From CAYUCE01 sp964443275 (GTDB lineage Bacteria > Bipolaricaulota > Bipolaricaulia > CAYUCE01): a DNA stretch of 10,240 bases. The notes under the pieces were generated by a model. That model did not search any database and was not told the DNA's origin. It was given only the letters and a program-made list of their open reading frames with translations. Where the stretch lies: positions 1 through 10,240 of the forward strand of contig CAYUCE010000062.1 in the NCBI GenBank assembly GCA_964443275.1. Reading direction: 5' to 3'. Made by a program: the position numbers and the translations under genes. This document shows positions 1-7,734 of this stretch, piece by piece. Position 1 is the stretch's first letter; each line of letters opens with the position of its first letter.

Positions 1-632
1 ACCATAAGCTTAGATTATATGAGAAAGTTAGTACCCTGCTAAAGGAGAAGGGGGTCCGGGACCTGTTCAGTATAAGCATCCAAAGGATGGAAGAGGTGGA
101 TAAGGAGGATCAAAAATGCTTGCTGGATTTGGACTATCGGATCGATAAAGTGGCCTTAAGACAGCGAAAAGCCCTGGAAGGTAAGTACATCTTGGAGACC
201 ACCATAGAAGATAAGGAGGCCTCTTGCCAACAGATTGAATCCGATTACAAAGAGCTTCAGAAGGTAGAGAGGGGATTTCGCAATATCAAAAGTTTTCTGA
301 ACATCCGTCCTATCCACCATCGGCTGGAACGAAGAATAAGGGCCCATGTGCTGATCTGTTTTCTTGCCTATTATCTGGTGAAATGGATGGAAGTTGAACT
401 CCATGAGCGGGGGGAGGAAAGTGAAGTGGAAGCGGTGCTAAGCAGGTGGGACAACCTAAAGATAGCCCGGGTGGGGCTGGTAATAGATGGATATGAAATT
501 AAACAATATAAGTGGACAGATGGACAGCTCAGCCGATCCATTCGAGAGGAGATTGAGGATCTCGGCTTATGGCAATCAATTGAAGCTTATGCTCGTGGTA
601 TCAAAAAGAAGCTAGAATCAAGTCGAGAATAA
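1..632 (+). CDS. IS1634-type (IS4-group) DDE transposase, C-terminal part, 5' end outside window
   Basis: The reading frame is open from the window edge (first full codon at 3) to TAA at 630-632, so the gene starts upstream. The first in-window ATG, at 87, is internal. The product would catalyse cut-and-paste transposition. The visible part carries the C-terminal DDE signature of IS4-group enzymes: Y, two residues, L (R in the classic motif), three residues, E, six residues, K, at codons starting 246 (Y), 255 (L), 267 (E) and 288 (K). The E at 267-269 should be the third catalytic acid. Upstream is a GKYILET segment and downstream an ERRIRAHVLICFLAYYL hydrophobic strand/helix, both typical of IS1634-family transposases. 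The first two catalytic aspartates would lie outside the window, so intactness of the element cannot be judged. Family assignment rests on remembered motifs rather than a search; IS4-group DDE is more secure than the exact family. Confidence 0.85.
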   Translation, partial: HKLRLYEKVSTLLKEKGVRDLFSISIQRMEEVDKEDQKCLLDLDYRIDKVALRQRKALEGKYILETTIEDKEASCQQIESDYKELQKVERGFRNIKSFLNIRPIHHRLERRIRAHVLICFLAYYLVKWMEVELHERGEESEVEAVLSRWDNLKIARVGLVIDGYEIKQYKWTDGQLSRSIREEIEDLGLWQSIEAYARGIKKKLESSRE

Positions 633-706
633 TTTTAGAATCCCATATATTGGCGAAATAATGGCATTATATTTTTTTGTCGATTAATGGGGTGGGGGGA
701 ACTTAA
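633..706. other. Insertion-sequence end / junction with GH94 remnant (boundary unresolved)
   Basis: This short non-coding stretch separates the transposase stop from the GH94-like frame. It should contain the right terminal inverted repeat of the element and any target duplication. The left end is outside the window, so neither can be identified by comparison. It includes a T-run (672-678), a G-rich run (689-699) and the palindrome AACTTAAGTT (700-709). A TATATT hexamer at 668-673 resembles a -10 box but has no well-spaced -35. The words GELK in the frame starting at 696 resemble what precedes NPCIP in GH94 enzymes, so the remnant may extend left to about 696 across a single-base deletion. 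That is a tentative reading. Confidence 0.4.
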
Positions 707-916
707 GTTAACCCCTGTATTCCCTCCCGGTGGGATGGATTTAAGATCACTCGTCACTTTCGGGACGGAATTTATAAAATCGAGGTGAAAAACCCGGAGC
801 ACATCTGTCAAGGAGTCAAATCAATTACCGTGGAGGGCGAATCAATTAAAGGGAATGTCTTGCCGGTATTTGAAGATGATAAGGCCCACCGGATCGAAGT
901 CATTATGGGTAAATAG
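707..916 (+). pseudogene. GH94 phosphorylase (cellobiose/oligosaccharide phosphorylase family), C-terminal remnant
   Basis: This frame has no usable start codon or ribosome binding site. It encodes about 69 residues ending at TAG 914-916, with an in-frame TAA just upstream at 704-706. The peptide opens with NPCIPSRWDGFK, continues IYKIEVKNPEH, QGVKSITVEG and GNVLPVF, and ends RIEVIMGK. That is the characteristic C-terminal beta-domain of GH94 glycoside phosphorylases (PCIP, W, F+G, Y.I.V.NP, G.. I.VDG, GN.lP, V.MG). The family phosphorolyses beta-glucosides such as cellobiose, cellodextrins or laminaribiose in the cytoplasm. Complete members are about 800 residues, so roughly nine tenths is absent, including the whole catalytic barrel. 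The neighbouring transposase gives a plausible cause: insertion or insertion-mediated deletion. The frame is well conserved with no internal stops, which suggests recent loss. The fragment alone cannot reveal the ancestral substrate. Confidence 0.78.
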
Positions 917-954
917 ACGGAGCAGAAAACTATAGTCTATAGGAGGAGTAATCG

Positions 955-1938
955 ATGTCCAATACCAAGCTAGTTGGCGCTGAACTGCCTAACATTCCAT
1001 GGGAGGAACGCTCCTCGGGGTCAAATGAGATAATCTGGCGTTCAAAGATAAATCCCATTATAACTCGTGATGCGGTGCCGGAGGCAAACAGTATATTCAA
1101 CAGCGCCGTGGTGCCTTTTGAAAACGGCTTTGCCGGTGTATTTCGCTGCGATAACACGGCTAGAGATATGCAACTTCATAGTGGAGTGAGCAAAGACGGT
1201 ATTGATTGGAATATAGAGCCCAAGCGCATTAAGTTTGCCAGTGAAGACCCCGAAATCGGGGACTTTATTTACGGCTACGACCCACGTGTGTGCTGGCTTG
1301 AGGATAGATACTATATCACCTGGTGTAACTGTTATTACGGGCCTACAATAGGGGTGGGTTACACCCATGATTTCAAGACCTTTTATCAGATGGAGAATGC
1401 TTTTTTACCCTACAATAGAAACGGGGTGCTTTTTCCCCGCAAAGTAGGTGGAAAATTTGCCATGCTCAGCCGTCCCAGCGATAGAGGACACACCCCTTTT
1501 GGGGACATCTTTTACAGCGAAAGTCCGGATATGATTCATTGGGGACATCACAGACACCCAATGTCTCCCACCGAAGGCTGGCAGTCCACCAAAATTGGGG
1601 CGGGACCTACCCCTATCGAAACCTCGGAAGGGTGGCTTTTGATTTATCACGGTGTGCTTACTTCTTGTAACGGGTTTGTGTACAGTTTTGGGGCTGCCTT
1701 GCTGGATCTTGAAAAGCCTTGGCGGGTAATTTATAGGACCCGACCTTACCTGCTTGGTCCCCGAAAACATTATGAACGGGTAGGTGACGTTCCCAATGTA
1801 ACCTTCCCCTGTGCCGCCTTGTATGATCCACCTACAGGGCGTATTGCTATCTATTACGGCGGGGCGGATACGGTCACCTGCCTGGCGTTTGTGAAGTTCG
1901 ATGAGTTGATTGATTTCATCAAAAAAAATTCTCTCTAA
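955..1938 (+). CDS. GH130 beta-mannoside phosphorylase
   Basis: GH130 enzymes phosphorolyse beta-mannosidic bonds (for example Man-beta-1,4-Glc, beta-1,4-mannooligosaccharides, Man-beta-1,4-GlcNAc, or beta-1,2-mannobiose/oligomannan) to alpha-mannose 1-phosphate. The 327-residue length suits the single five-bladed beta-propeller. Visible landmarks are NSIFNSAVVPF (45-55), FAGVFRCD (59-66), YDPRV (108-112) whose D109 fits the catalytic acid, FPRKV (160-164), LSRPSD (171-176), TKIGAGPTP (212-220), YHGV (231-234) and GGADT (302-306). R162, R173, K213 and H232 occupy the positions of the phosphate-binding Arg/Arg/Lys/His set that separates phosphorylases from GH130 hydrolases, so phosphorolysis is the better call. 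The start is set by AGGAGG at 941-946. No signal peptide is seen. It is the first intact gene of the cluster, 38 bp after the GH94 remnant stop. Linkage and acceptor specificity cannot be read from these motifs. Confidence 0.9.
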   Translation: MSNTKLVGAELPNIPWEERSSGSNEIIWRSKINPIITRDAVPEANSIFNSAVVPFENGFAGVFRCDNTARDMQLHSGVSKDGIDWNIEPKRIKFASEDPEIGDFIYGYDPRVCWLEDRYYITWCNCYYGPTIGVGYTHDFKTFYQMENAFLPYNRNGVLFPRKVGGKFAMLSRPSDRGHTPFGDIFYSESPDMIHWGHHRHPMSPTEGWQSTKIGAGPTPIETSEGWLLIYHGVLTSCNGFVYSFGAALLDLEKPWRVIYRTRPYLLGPRKHYERVGDVPNVTFPCAALYDPPTGRIAIYYGGADTVTCLAFVKFDELIDFIKKNSL

Positions 1939-1959
1939 TCTTTATAATCATCTTTAGGA

Positions 1960-2006
1960 TTTACACTTGCCAAGAAAATTTTTTGAATCAAAATCAAGGA
2001 CTTGAT
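1960..2006 (+). promoter_or_regulatory. Possible promoter with operator-like dyad between GH130 and GH2
   Basis: The 101-bp gap after GH130 is AT-rich. TTTACA at 1960-1965 could act as a -35 with a poor -10 (TTGAAT, 1983-1988) at 17-bp spacing. Immediately after it lies a perfect dyad, ATCAAG-GA-CTTGAT (1993-2006), where a repressor could sit. An isolated TATAAT at 1943-1948 lacks a properly spaced -35. No second copy of the dyad was noticed ahead of the other genes. The elements are individually weak, so this is a candidate only. The next gene may simply be reached by read-through from GH130. Confidence 0.25.
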
Positions 2007-2039
2007 CTAAAGTAAGAAGCTACATATAAAGGATGTCAA

Positions 2040-4490
2040 ATGCAGAAGCTATCACTTAACGGTAAATGGAAGTTTAAAAATAATGAGCTAAACGATTGGT
2101 TGGAGGGGAGAGTTCCCGGGGAAGTATTTACCGATTTGATAAGAAATAATTGGATAGATGATCCTTACTTTAGAAAAAATGAGCTTGATCTACAGTGGGT
2201 GGGGAAGACGGATTGGACCTACCGGCGCAAATTTAAGATAACAAAGGATTTCTTGGATCATCGAAAGCATGTTCTGGACTGCAAGGGACTGGATACTGTG
2301 GCCGATGTTTCTCTTAACGGAGAGTTAGTAGGCTCCTCGGCCAATATGCACCGCCGATATGAATTTAAAGTAGGAGATCATCTTAAGGCGGGCCAGAACG
2401 AGCTTATTTTTAAGTTTCGTTCCCCGGTAAACTACGGGATCGAAAAATCCCAAGGCTACCAAGGTAGGATTCCCTACCACAGGTATCTAGTCGATCAGCC
2501 GGCAAGACAATTTATAAGGAAAGCACAGTGCCACTACGGGTGGGATTGGGGGCCTTGCTTTCCCACTGTAGGAATATGGAGGGATATTGGACTAGTAGGT
2601 TTTTCCTCTCCCCGGATAAGATATACGGTAACCGGTCAAGAGTTTGAGGGAAAGAATGTTCTTCTCAAAGTTCGGGTAGGCCTAGATGTCCCCCGTGAAG
2701 GCAGATACCGTGTTAATATTGATTTAGCCGGCCAAAACCTAAGCGAGCCTATTTTTCTTGCATCTGGCCGGCAGGAACCTGGTTTTGAAATTGAAATTGC
2801 CAACCCCGATCTATGGTGGCCGGCCGGTTACGGGGAGCAAAATCTTTATCCACTGCGGTTGACGGTAAGCGACGGCCATGAGGCGGACCAGCTTTCCAAA
2901 GAAATCGGCTTTAGGGACCTGAAATTGGTTCAAAGTAGAGATTCCGATGGGGAGACCTTTACCTTTCAAGTTAACGGAACCCCCATATTTGCCAAGGGAG
3001 CAAACTGGATACCCGCCGATTCATTTTACGGGCGGATGACCAAAGAAAGGTATGCTCACTTGCTTCAAAGCGCAGTCGATGGAAATATGAATTTCTTGCG
3101 TATTTGGGGAGGAGGGATTTATGAATCCCATGATTTCTACAAGCTTTGTGACCAAAAAGGGATATTGATATGGCAGGATTTTATGTTTGCCTGCTCTGCT
3201 TATCCGGCGGACGAAGAATTTTTAAACAACGTAGAAAACGAGGTCCAGTATCAGGTCAGGAGGCTGGCCGACCATCCTTGTATAGCTTTGTGGTGCGGCA
3301 ATAACGAAAACGAATGGCTAGGTTCTCGGGGTGACTATAACTCGGTGGGAATAAATTGGGAGAGCTTGATAGAAGATTACCAAAAATTAAACGAACGGAC
3401 CATCAAGAAAGTAGTAGATCAAGAGGATCCTAAAAGGACCTTTTGGTCCAGTTCTCCTTCCAGCGACGGCCGAGCAGAGCCCAACGATCAGAAGATAGGT
3501 GACACTCATTACTGGGAGGTCTGGCACGGCCATAAACCGTTTTCGGACTATTTATCCACCAAGCCTCGCTTTGTCTCCGAATTTGGCTATCAATCCTTTC
3601 CTTCCGTTAAGTTGCTTAACACGGTAATGGAAAGAGAAGATCTAAATCCCACTTCACCGGTTATGGAGCACCGTCAGCGCCATCCGGAGGGAAACAGGCT
3701 GATAGTTAGCCGGATGGCCGATCACTTTAGATTTCCCTTTTCCTTTAAAAAGTTCGTTTACTTGAGCCAGATACAGCAAGGGCTGGCCATAAAGACTGCT
3801 ATAGAGCATTGGCGAAGGTTAAAACCATACTGTATGGGTACTTTGTACTGGCAGCTAAATGATATCTGGCCCGGTATTTCTTGGTCATCCCTGGAGTATC
3901 CGAATGGATGGAAGGCGCTTCATTACATGGCCAAACGATTTTATGCTCCCATATTAATATCTACCCGGGAAGCGGACGGCGAAATTGAAGTGTGGGTTAC
4001 CAGTGATGTGGGTAAGGATTTAACTGGCCGAGTAAAATTTGAAGTTATAAGCTTCGACGGTCAAAAAATTTTCTTTGATACCCAAACTGTGAATATCTCC
4101 TCCTTAAAAAGCGAGGTCAAAAAGCGATACTCACTATGTGAGGTAGTTGATAAAGAATCAGCCCGAAACCAAATGATCAGAGTTTCTTTTGAGAACCCGA
4201 AGTTTAAATCAAGAAATTGTCACTTCTTTGTACCATTTAAGTCCTTGGGCTTGCCTCACCCGGAGATTTCACTTGAGGTGGTGGATAATAAAGTTATTGT
4301 GGAAGCAGAAAAAGCAGCTTTGTTCGTGAATTTGGATGTAGGGACTCTGCAGGGCCGTTTTGACAGTAATTATTTTCACCTAGCGGCCGGCGATAGAACT
4401 GAAGTCAAATTTATACCGGCCCAAGACAAGGCCGCTTCCAGTTTGAAGAAATCAGATATTACCATAACCCACTTAAGAGAGACTTATTGA
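2040..4490 (+). CDS. GH2 beta-mannosidase (exo-acting, cytoplasmic)
   Basis: This enzyme should release beta-D-mannose from the non-reducing end of mannosides by retaining double displacement. At 816 residues it has the normal length of bacterial GH2 beta-mannosidases. In order there are an N-terminal sugar-binding jelly roll (about 1-190, including LQWVGKTDWTYRRKF and HYGWDWGPCFPTVGIW), an Ig-like domain (about 195-295, ending LWWPAGYGEQNLYPL), a TIM barrel (about 300-640) and a C-terminal beta domain. Catalytic motifs are intact: WCGNNENEW with acid/base E423, and FVSEFGYQSFPS with nucleophile E514. RIWGGGIYE (354-362) and YWQLNDIWPGISWSSLEY (603-620) are subfamily hallmarks. There is no signal peptide. 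AAAGGA at 2028-2033 supports the start. The gene follows the GH130 phosphorylase by 101 bp, and the two would share mannooligosaccharides as substrates. The beta-mannosidase call is firm; preferred chain length is unknown. Confidence 0.93.
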   Translation: MQKLSLNGKWKFKNNELNDWLEGRVPGEVFTDLIRNNWIDDPYFRKNELDLQWVGKTDWTYRRKFKITKDFLDHRKHVLDCKGLDTVADVSLNGELVGSSANMHRRYEFKVGDHLKAGQNELIFKFRSPVNYGIEKSQGYQGRIPYHRYLVDQPARQFIRKAQCHYGWDWGPCFPTVGIWRDIGLVGFSSPRIRYTVTGQEFEGKNVLLKVRVGLDVPREGRYRVNIDLAGQNLSEPIFLASGRQEPGFEIEIANPDLWWPAGYGEQNLYPLRLTVSDGHEADQLSKEIGFRDLKLVQSRDSDGETFTFQVNGTPIFAKGANWIPADSFYGRMTKERYAHLLQSAVDGNMNFLRIWGGGIYESHDFYKLCDQKGILIWQDFMFACSAYPADEEFLNNVENEVQYQVRRLADHPCIALWCGNNENEWLGSRGDYNSVGINWESLIEDYQKLNERTIKKVVDQEDPKRTFWSSSPSSDGRAEPNDQKIGDTHYWEVWHGHKPFSDYLSTKPRFVSEFGYQSFPSVKLLNTVMEREDLNPTSPVMEHRQRHPEGNRLIVSRMADHFRFPFSFKKFVYLSQIQQGLAIKTAIEHWRRLKPYCMGTLYWQLNDIWPGISWSSLEYPNGWKALHYMAKRFYAPILISTREADGEIEVWVTSDVGKDLTGRVKFEVISFDGQKIFFDTQTVNISSLKSEVKKRYSLCEVVDKESARNQMIRVSFENPKFKSRNCHFFVPFKSLGLPHPEISLEVVDNKVIVEAEKAALFVNLDVGTLQGRFDSNYFHLAAGDRTEVKFIPAQDKAASSLKKSDITITHLRETY

Positions 4491-4580
4491 TTAAAACTAA
4501 AGGACAAATACCTTTGGCCGAAATATCAGAATATATCTAAGCGTAATAGTTACCAATTCTTTAAAAGGGAGGTTTTATTT

Positions 4581-5567
4581 ATGAAATATAGAAAGTTCGG
4601 AAAGACCGGTTGGGAAGTTAGCGAAGTTGGTTTGGGAACCTGGGCGCTGGGAAGTGACGCCTGGGGAAATGTAAGTGAGAGCCAAGCCATAGAAGTCCTT
4701 AAGGAGGCCATCGAACGGGGAGTAAATTTCTTTGATACCGCCGACGTTTACGGGGATGGAAGAAGTGAGAGGAGGGTAAGCAAGGCGCTCAGTGAGACGG
4801 ATGAGCAAATTTATGTAGCTACTAAGTTCGGCCGCCGGCTGGATCCGCATACAGCTTCTAGATATAACGCGGAAAATCTGGAGAGGTTCTTGGATCGTTC
4901 GCTGAAAAATTTGGGGGTGGACACCATCGATTTAATACAACTGCACTGTCCGCCCACCGAAGTTTACTACCGGCCGGAGGTATTTGAGGCTATGGAAGGT
5001 TTTGTGGATGAGGGAAAAATCCGCTATTACGGAGTGAGTGTGGAGAAGGTAGAGGAGGGGCTTAAAGCCATTCAGTATCCCGGACTAGCTAGTGTGCAGA
5101 TAATCTTTAATATCTTCAGACAGCGGCCGGCTGATTTATTTTTCCAGCAGTGCCGGAAGAAAAACGTAGCCGTAATTACCAGAGTCCCACTGGCCAGCGG
5201 CCTGTTGACCGGTAAATTCACCTCCGATTCGCAATTTCCCGAAAACGACCACCGAAACTTCAACCGGCAAGGCGAGGCCTTCGATGTGGGGGAAACCTTT
5301 GCCGGAGTCGATTTTGAGACCGGATTGAAAGCCGTGGAGGAATTAAAAAAATTAAAGCCGGATGAGTTTACTCCGGCCCAACTGGCACTCAAATGGGTAT
5401 TGATGTATCCGGAGGTTAGGGTGGTTATCCCGGGAGCAAAGAATAAAAAACAAGTCCGGGACAACACCCAAGCCAGCGAATTGCCCCAGTTATCCTCCCA
5501 GCTTATGGATAAAATATCTAAAGTTTATAAAGATTACATCAAACCGCAAGTACATCACCGATGGTGA
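4581..5567 (+). CDS. Aldo/keto reductase
   Basis: This is a 328-residue NAD(P)H-dependent oxidoreductase of the AKR superfamily, a single (beta/alpha)8 barrel. The catalytic tetrad is complete: D52 and Y57 in FDTADVYGDG, K82 in ATKFG and H122 in LHCP. The C-terminal VIPGAKNKKQVRDN (about 282-295) is the usual cofactor-phosphate loop. LASGLLTGKF is typical of the COG0667 group, which reduces sugars, aldehydes or ketones. The start has a strong AAAAGGGAGG at 4563-4572. It lies 90 bp after the beta-mannosidase and 29 bp before the second GH2 gene, so it is probably co-transcribed. A role on a keto- or aldehyde-sugar made or consumed by the neighbouring glycosidases is inference from position. 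Generic aldehyde detoxification would look the same. The family call is secure; the substrate is unknown. Confidence 0.92.
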   Translation: MKYRKFGKTGWEVSEVGLGTWALGSDAWGNVSESQAIEVLKEAIERGVNFFDTADVYGDGRSERRVSKALSETDEQIYVATKFGRRLDPHTASRYNAENLERFLDRSLKNLGVDTIDLIQLHCPPTEVYYRPEVFEAMEGFVDEGKIRYYGVSVEKVEEGLKAIQYPGLASVQIIFNIFRQRPADLFFQQCRKKNVAVITRVPLASGLLTGKFTSDSQFPENDHRNFNRQGEAFDVGETFAGVDFETGLKAVEELKKLKPDEFTPAQLALKWVLMYPEVRVVIPGAKNKKQVRDNTQASELPQLSSQLMDKISKVYKDYIKPQVHHRW

Positions 5568-5596
5568 ATCTGCCGTTATACAAAAGGAGGCAATAA

Positions 5597-7720
5597 ATGG
5601 ATTTATCCGGGGTATGGAAGTATAAAAAGGACCCGGGCGATAATTTAGAAGCAGGTTCCCTTAAAGATTTCTCCCAGTGGGAGGAAATGGCTATTCCAAA
5701 TAATTGGTATCTGGCCGGTTTGGAATATGCAGGTACCGTATGGTTCTACAGGGAATTTGGGTTTAAATTAAAAAAGAATTCCGGACGGCATATACTCAAA
5801 TTCCACGGGGTCGATTATTATGCAGAAGTCTGGTTAAACGACAAAAAGGTGGGTGATCATGAGGGTTATTTTCAACCCTTCGAATTCGATGTAACCGATA
5901 TCCTAGAGGAGGGTAAAAATAGTTTGTTGGTAAAGGTGAGTTCCCCAAAGGAAGAACCGGATGAAATCTGGCCTTCCAAGAAGTTTTTGATCAAGGGCAT
6001 ATTTAACCATCACGATGCCCGCCCCGGCTCCTGGGACCAAAAGAGAGGGCAGGAGAAGAATACGGGTGGAATCTGGAATAGGGTGGAGTTGAAAACTAGG
6101 CCGGAAAAAAGGATAAGCGGCCTGCGGGTAGCTCCCCGGTTGATGGGAAACGGGGCTTCCCTAGTAAGGGTTAAGGTTAACTGCAATAATTCCGGTTCCA
6201 GTTGTGAGGCCGCCCTAGTCATCAATATCAGCCCACATAATTTCGACGGCCAACCAATAACCAGAGAATATCCAGTGAACTTACCGGCCGGAGAGAATAT
6301 GGTAGAGAAGACCATCATCTTAGAAGATCCCAAGCTTTGGTGGACTTGGGATCACGGGGATCAAAATCTTTACCAATGTCAGGTTACATTAAAGGCAGGG
6401 GAGGGCATAGACAAAAAGAGTGATATCTTTGGTATCCGAGAAATCCAGATGGCCGGCAAGGACGCCAACAGCCGGTGGAAGCTAAACGGCCAAAGTTTCT
6501 TCCCCCGCGGTTCAAATATCATCCCCACCCAGTGGCTGGCAGAATACGACCGCCGGATGATCGATAAGGACATTAAGCTGATAAAAGAAGCCAATTTGAA
6601 TACCATCCGGGTCCATGCGCATGTAAACCGGGATGAGTTTTACCGTGCTTGTGATCAGGCGGGCATCCTGGTGTGGCAAGATTTTTCCCTGCAGTGGAGC
6701 TACGAGGAAACCGAGAGTTTCTACAACAAGGCGGCAGGGCAAATTAGGGATATGGTGCGTCATCTGTACAATCACCCCAGCATCGGTATCTGGTGTCCTC
6801 ATAATGAGCCCAGCGTAAACGAAGGCACACTGGACAACTTGCTTTTCGATACGGTCAAAGAAGAAGATTCCTCACGGCATATTGAGCATCACTCCGATTT
6901 CAGCGATCACCCCTATCCGGGGTGGTACTGGGATAGTTATTTAAGGTTTGAGCTGCTGCCCGGGGCACCTTTTGTAAACGAATTTGGAGCCCAGGCCCTA
7001 CCGTGCGTTGAACATTTGCGGGAGATGTTTGATGATCCCGACCATGGGTGGCCTCCAAATTGGGATGAATATGCTTTTCATGATTTTCAATACGATCAGA
7101 CTTTTAACGTGGCGGGAATCGATCTGGGGGATTCACTGGAGGAATTTGTCCAAAATAGCCAACAATATCAGTACGATCTTTTAAAATTTGCCATAGAGAC
7201 CTACAGAAAGAATAAGTACGATCCCATGGTGGGAGTAATACAGTTCATGTTTGTAGATTGTTGGCCGAGCATAACCTGGTCGGTCCTAGATTACGAGAGG
7301 ACACCCAAGAAAGGATATGAGGCCTTAAAGCTGGGAATGCAGCCGGTTTTGCCAATTTTTGAGATTGCGAGAAGGAAGTTACAACCGGGGGGAAGGGCCT
7401 TTCCCATATTTAGTAATCTTTACATAATCAACGATCTGCATAAGGATTTTGAAGGGGCGGCGGTAGAGATTTGGTTGGAAGCCTCTTCCGGTAAGAAGGT
7501 TATCCAAGGGGAGATAGAAGTTGATATCCCCCCAGATGGTAAGGTTATGGCAATGGAGGCCAAAAGGGGAGATGAGAAATGGGCACTTCCGGCAAATAGC
7601 GCCCCCGGCCACTATCAGTTGAAGGCGTCCATAAATTACCGTGAAGAGGTGATTGGTGAGAATGTGGAAGTTATCGAGGTCCTGCCGCCCAAAGGAAAAC
7701 ATCTCACCATTGATCTGTAG
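5597..7720 (+). CDS. GH2 glycoside hydrolase, divergent beta-mannosidase/beta-galactosidase-like subfamily
   Basis: This 707-residue GH2 retaining glycosidase is clearly not a recent copy of the upstream beta-mannosidase. The layout is an N-terminal sugar-binding domain (about 1-168, with FHGVDYYAEVWLND and GGIWNRVEL), an Ig-like domain (about 170-283, LWWTWDHGDQNLY), a catalytic barrel (about 285-580) and a short C-terminal beta domain. The acid/base is E404 in IWCPHNEPS and the nucleophile E462 in FVNEFGAQAL. The active-site strand reads IRVHAHVNRDEFY (337-349) where the classical enzyme has RIWGGGIYE, and CWPSITWSVLDY (555-566) replaces the usual W-PG-SW segment. These differences suggest another linkage or sugar. 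AAAAGGAGG at 5582-5590 fixes the start. No signal peptide is seen, so it should be cytoplasmic. Its position in a mannoside cluster favours beta-mannosidase, but galactosidase, glucosaminidase or other GH2 activities cannot be excluded. Confidence 0.85.
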   Translation: MDLSGVWKYKKDPGDNLEAGSLKDFSQWEEMAIPNNWYLAGLEYAGTVWFYREFGFKLKKNSGRHILKFHGVDYYAEVWLNDKKVGDHEGYFQPFEFDVTDILEEGKNSLLVKVSSPKEEPDEIWPSKKFLIKGIFNHHDARPGSWDQKRGQEKNTGGIWNRVELKTRPEKRISGLRVAPRLMGNGASLVRVKVNCNNSGSSCEAALVINISPHNFDGQPITREYPVNLPAGENMVEKTIILEDPKLWWTWDHGDQNLYQCQVTLKAGEGIDKKSDIFGIREIQMAGKDANSRWKLNGQSFFPRGSNIIPTQWLAEYDRRMIDKDIKLIKEANLNTIRVHAHVNRDEFYRACDQAGILVWQDFSLQWSYEETESFYNKAAGQIRDMVRHLYNHPSIGIWCPHNEPSVNEGTLDNLLFDTVKEEDSSRHIEHHSDFSDHPYPGWYWDSYLRFELLPGAPFVNEFGAQALPCVEHLREMFDDPDHGWPPNWDEYAFHDFQYDQTFNVAGIDLGDSLEEFVQNSQQYQYDLLKFAIETYRKNKYDPMVGVIQFMFVDCWPSITWSVLDYERTPKKGYEALKLGMQPVLPIFEIARRKLQPGGRAFPIFSNLYIINDLHKDFEGAAVEIWLEASSGKKVIQGEIEVDIPPDGKVMAMEAKRGDEKWALPANSAPGHYQLKASINYREEVIGENVEVIEVLPPKGKHLTIDL

Positions 7721-7734
7721 AAATGGGATGACCT

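Noticed and set aside
930..942. CTATAG-T-CTATAG repeat overlapping the ribosome binding site of GH130, considered as a regulatory hairpin.
   Set aside because: A one-base centre cannot form a stable loop, and the repeat unit is only six bases. No wider structure was seen.
1042..1770. Long antisense open frames opposite the GH130 gene, with similar ones opposite the AKR, second GH2 and GH4 genes.
   Set aside because: Their translations show no family motifs, they lack ribosome binding sites, and they lie entirely within strongly supported genes on the other strand.
4499..4515. Inverted repeat AAAGG-ACAAATA-CCTTT after the beta-mannosidase gene, considered as a terminator.
   Set aside because: The stem is five base pairs and weak, with no T-run after it. 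The AKR gene follows closely in the same direction.
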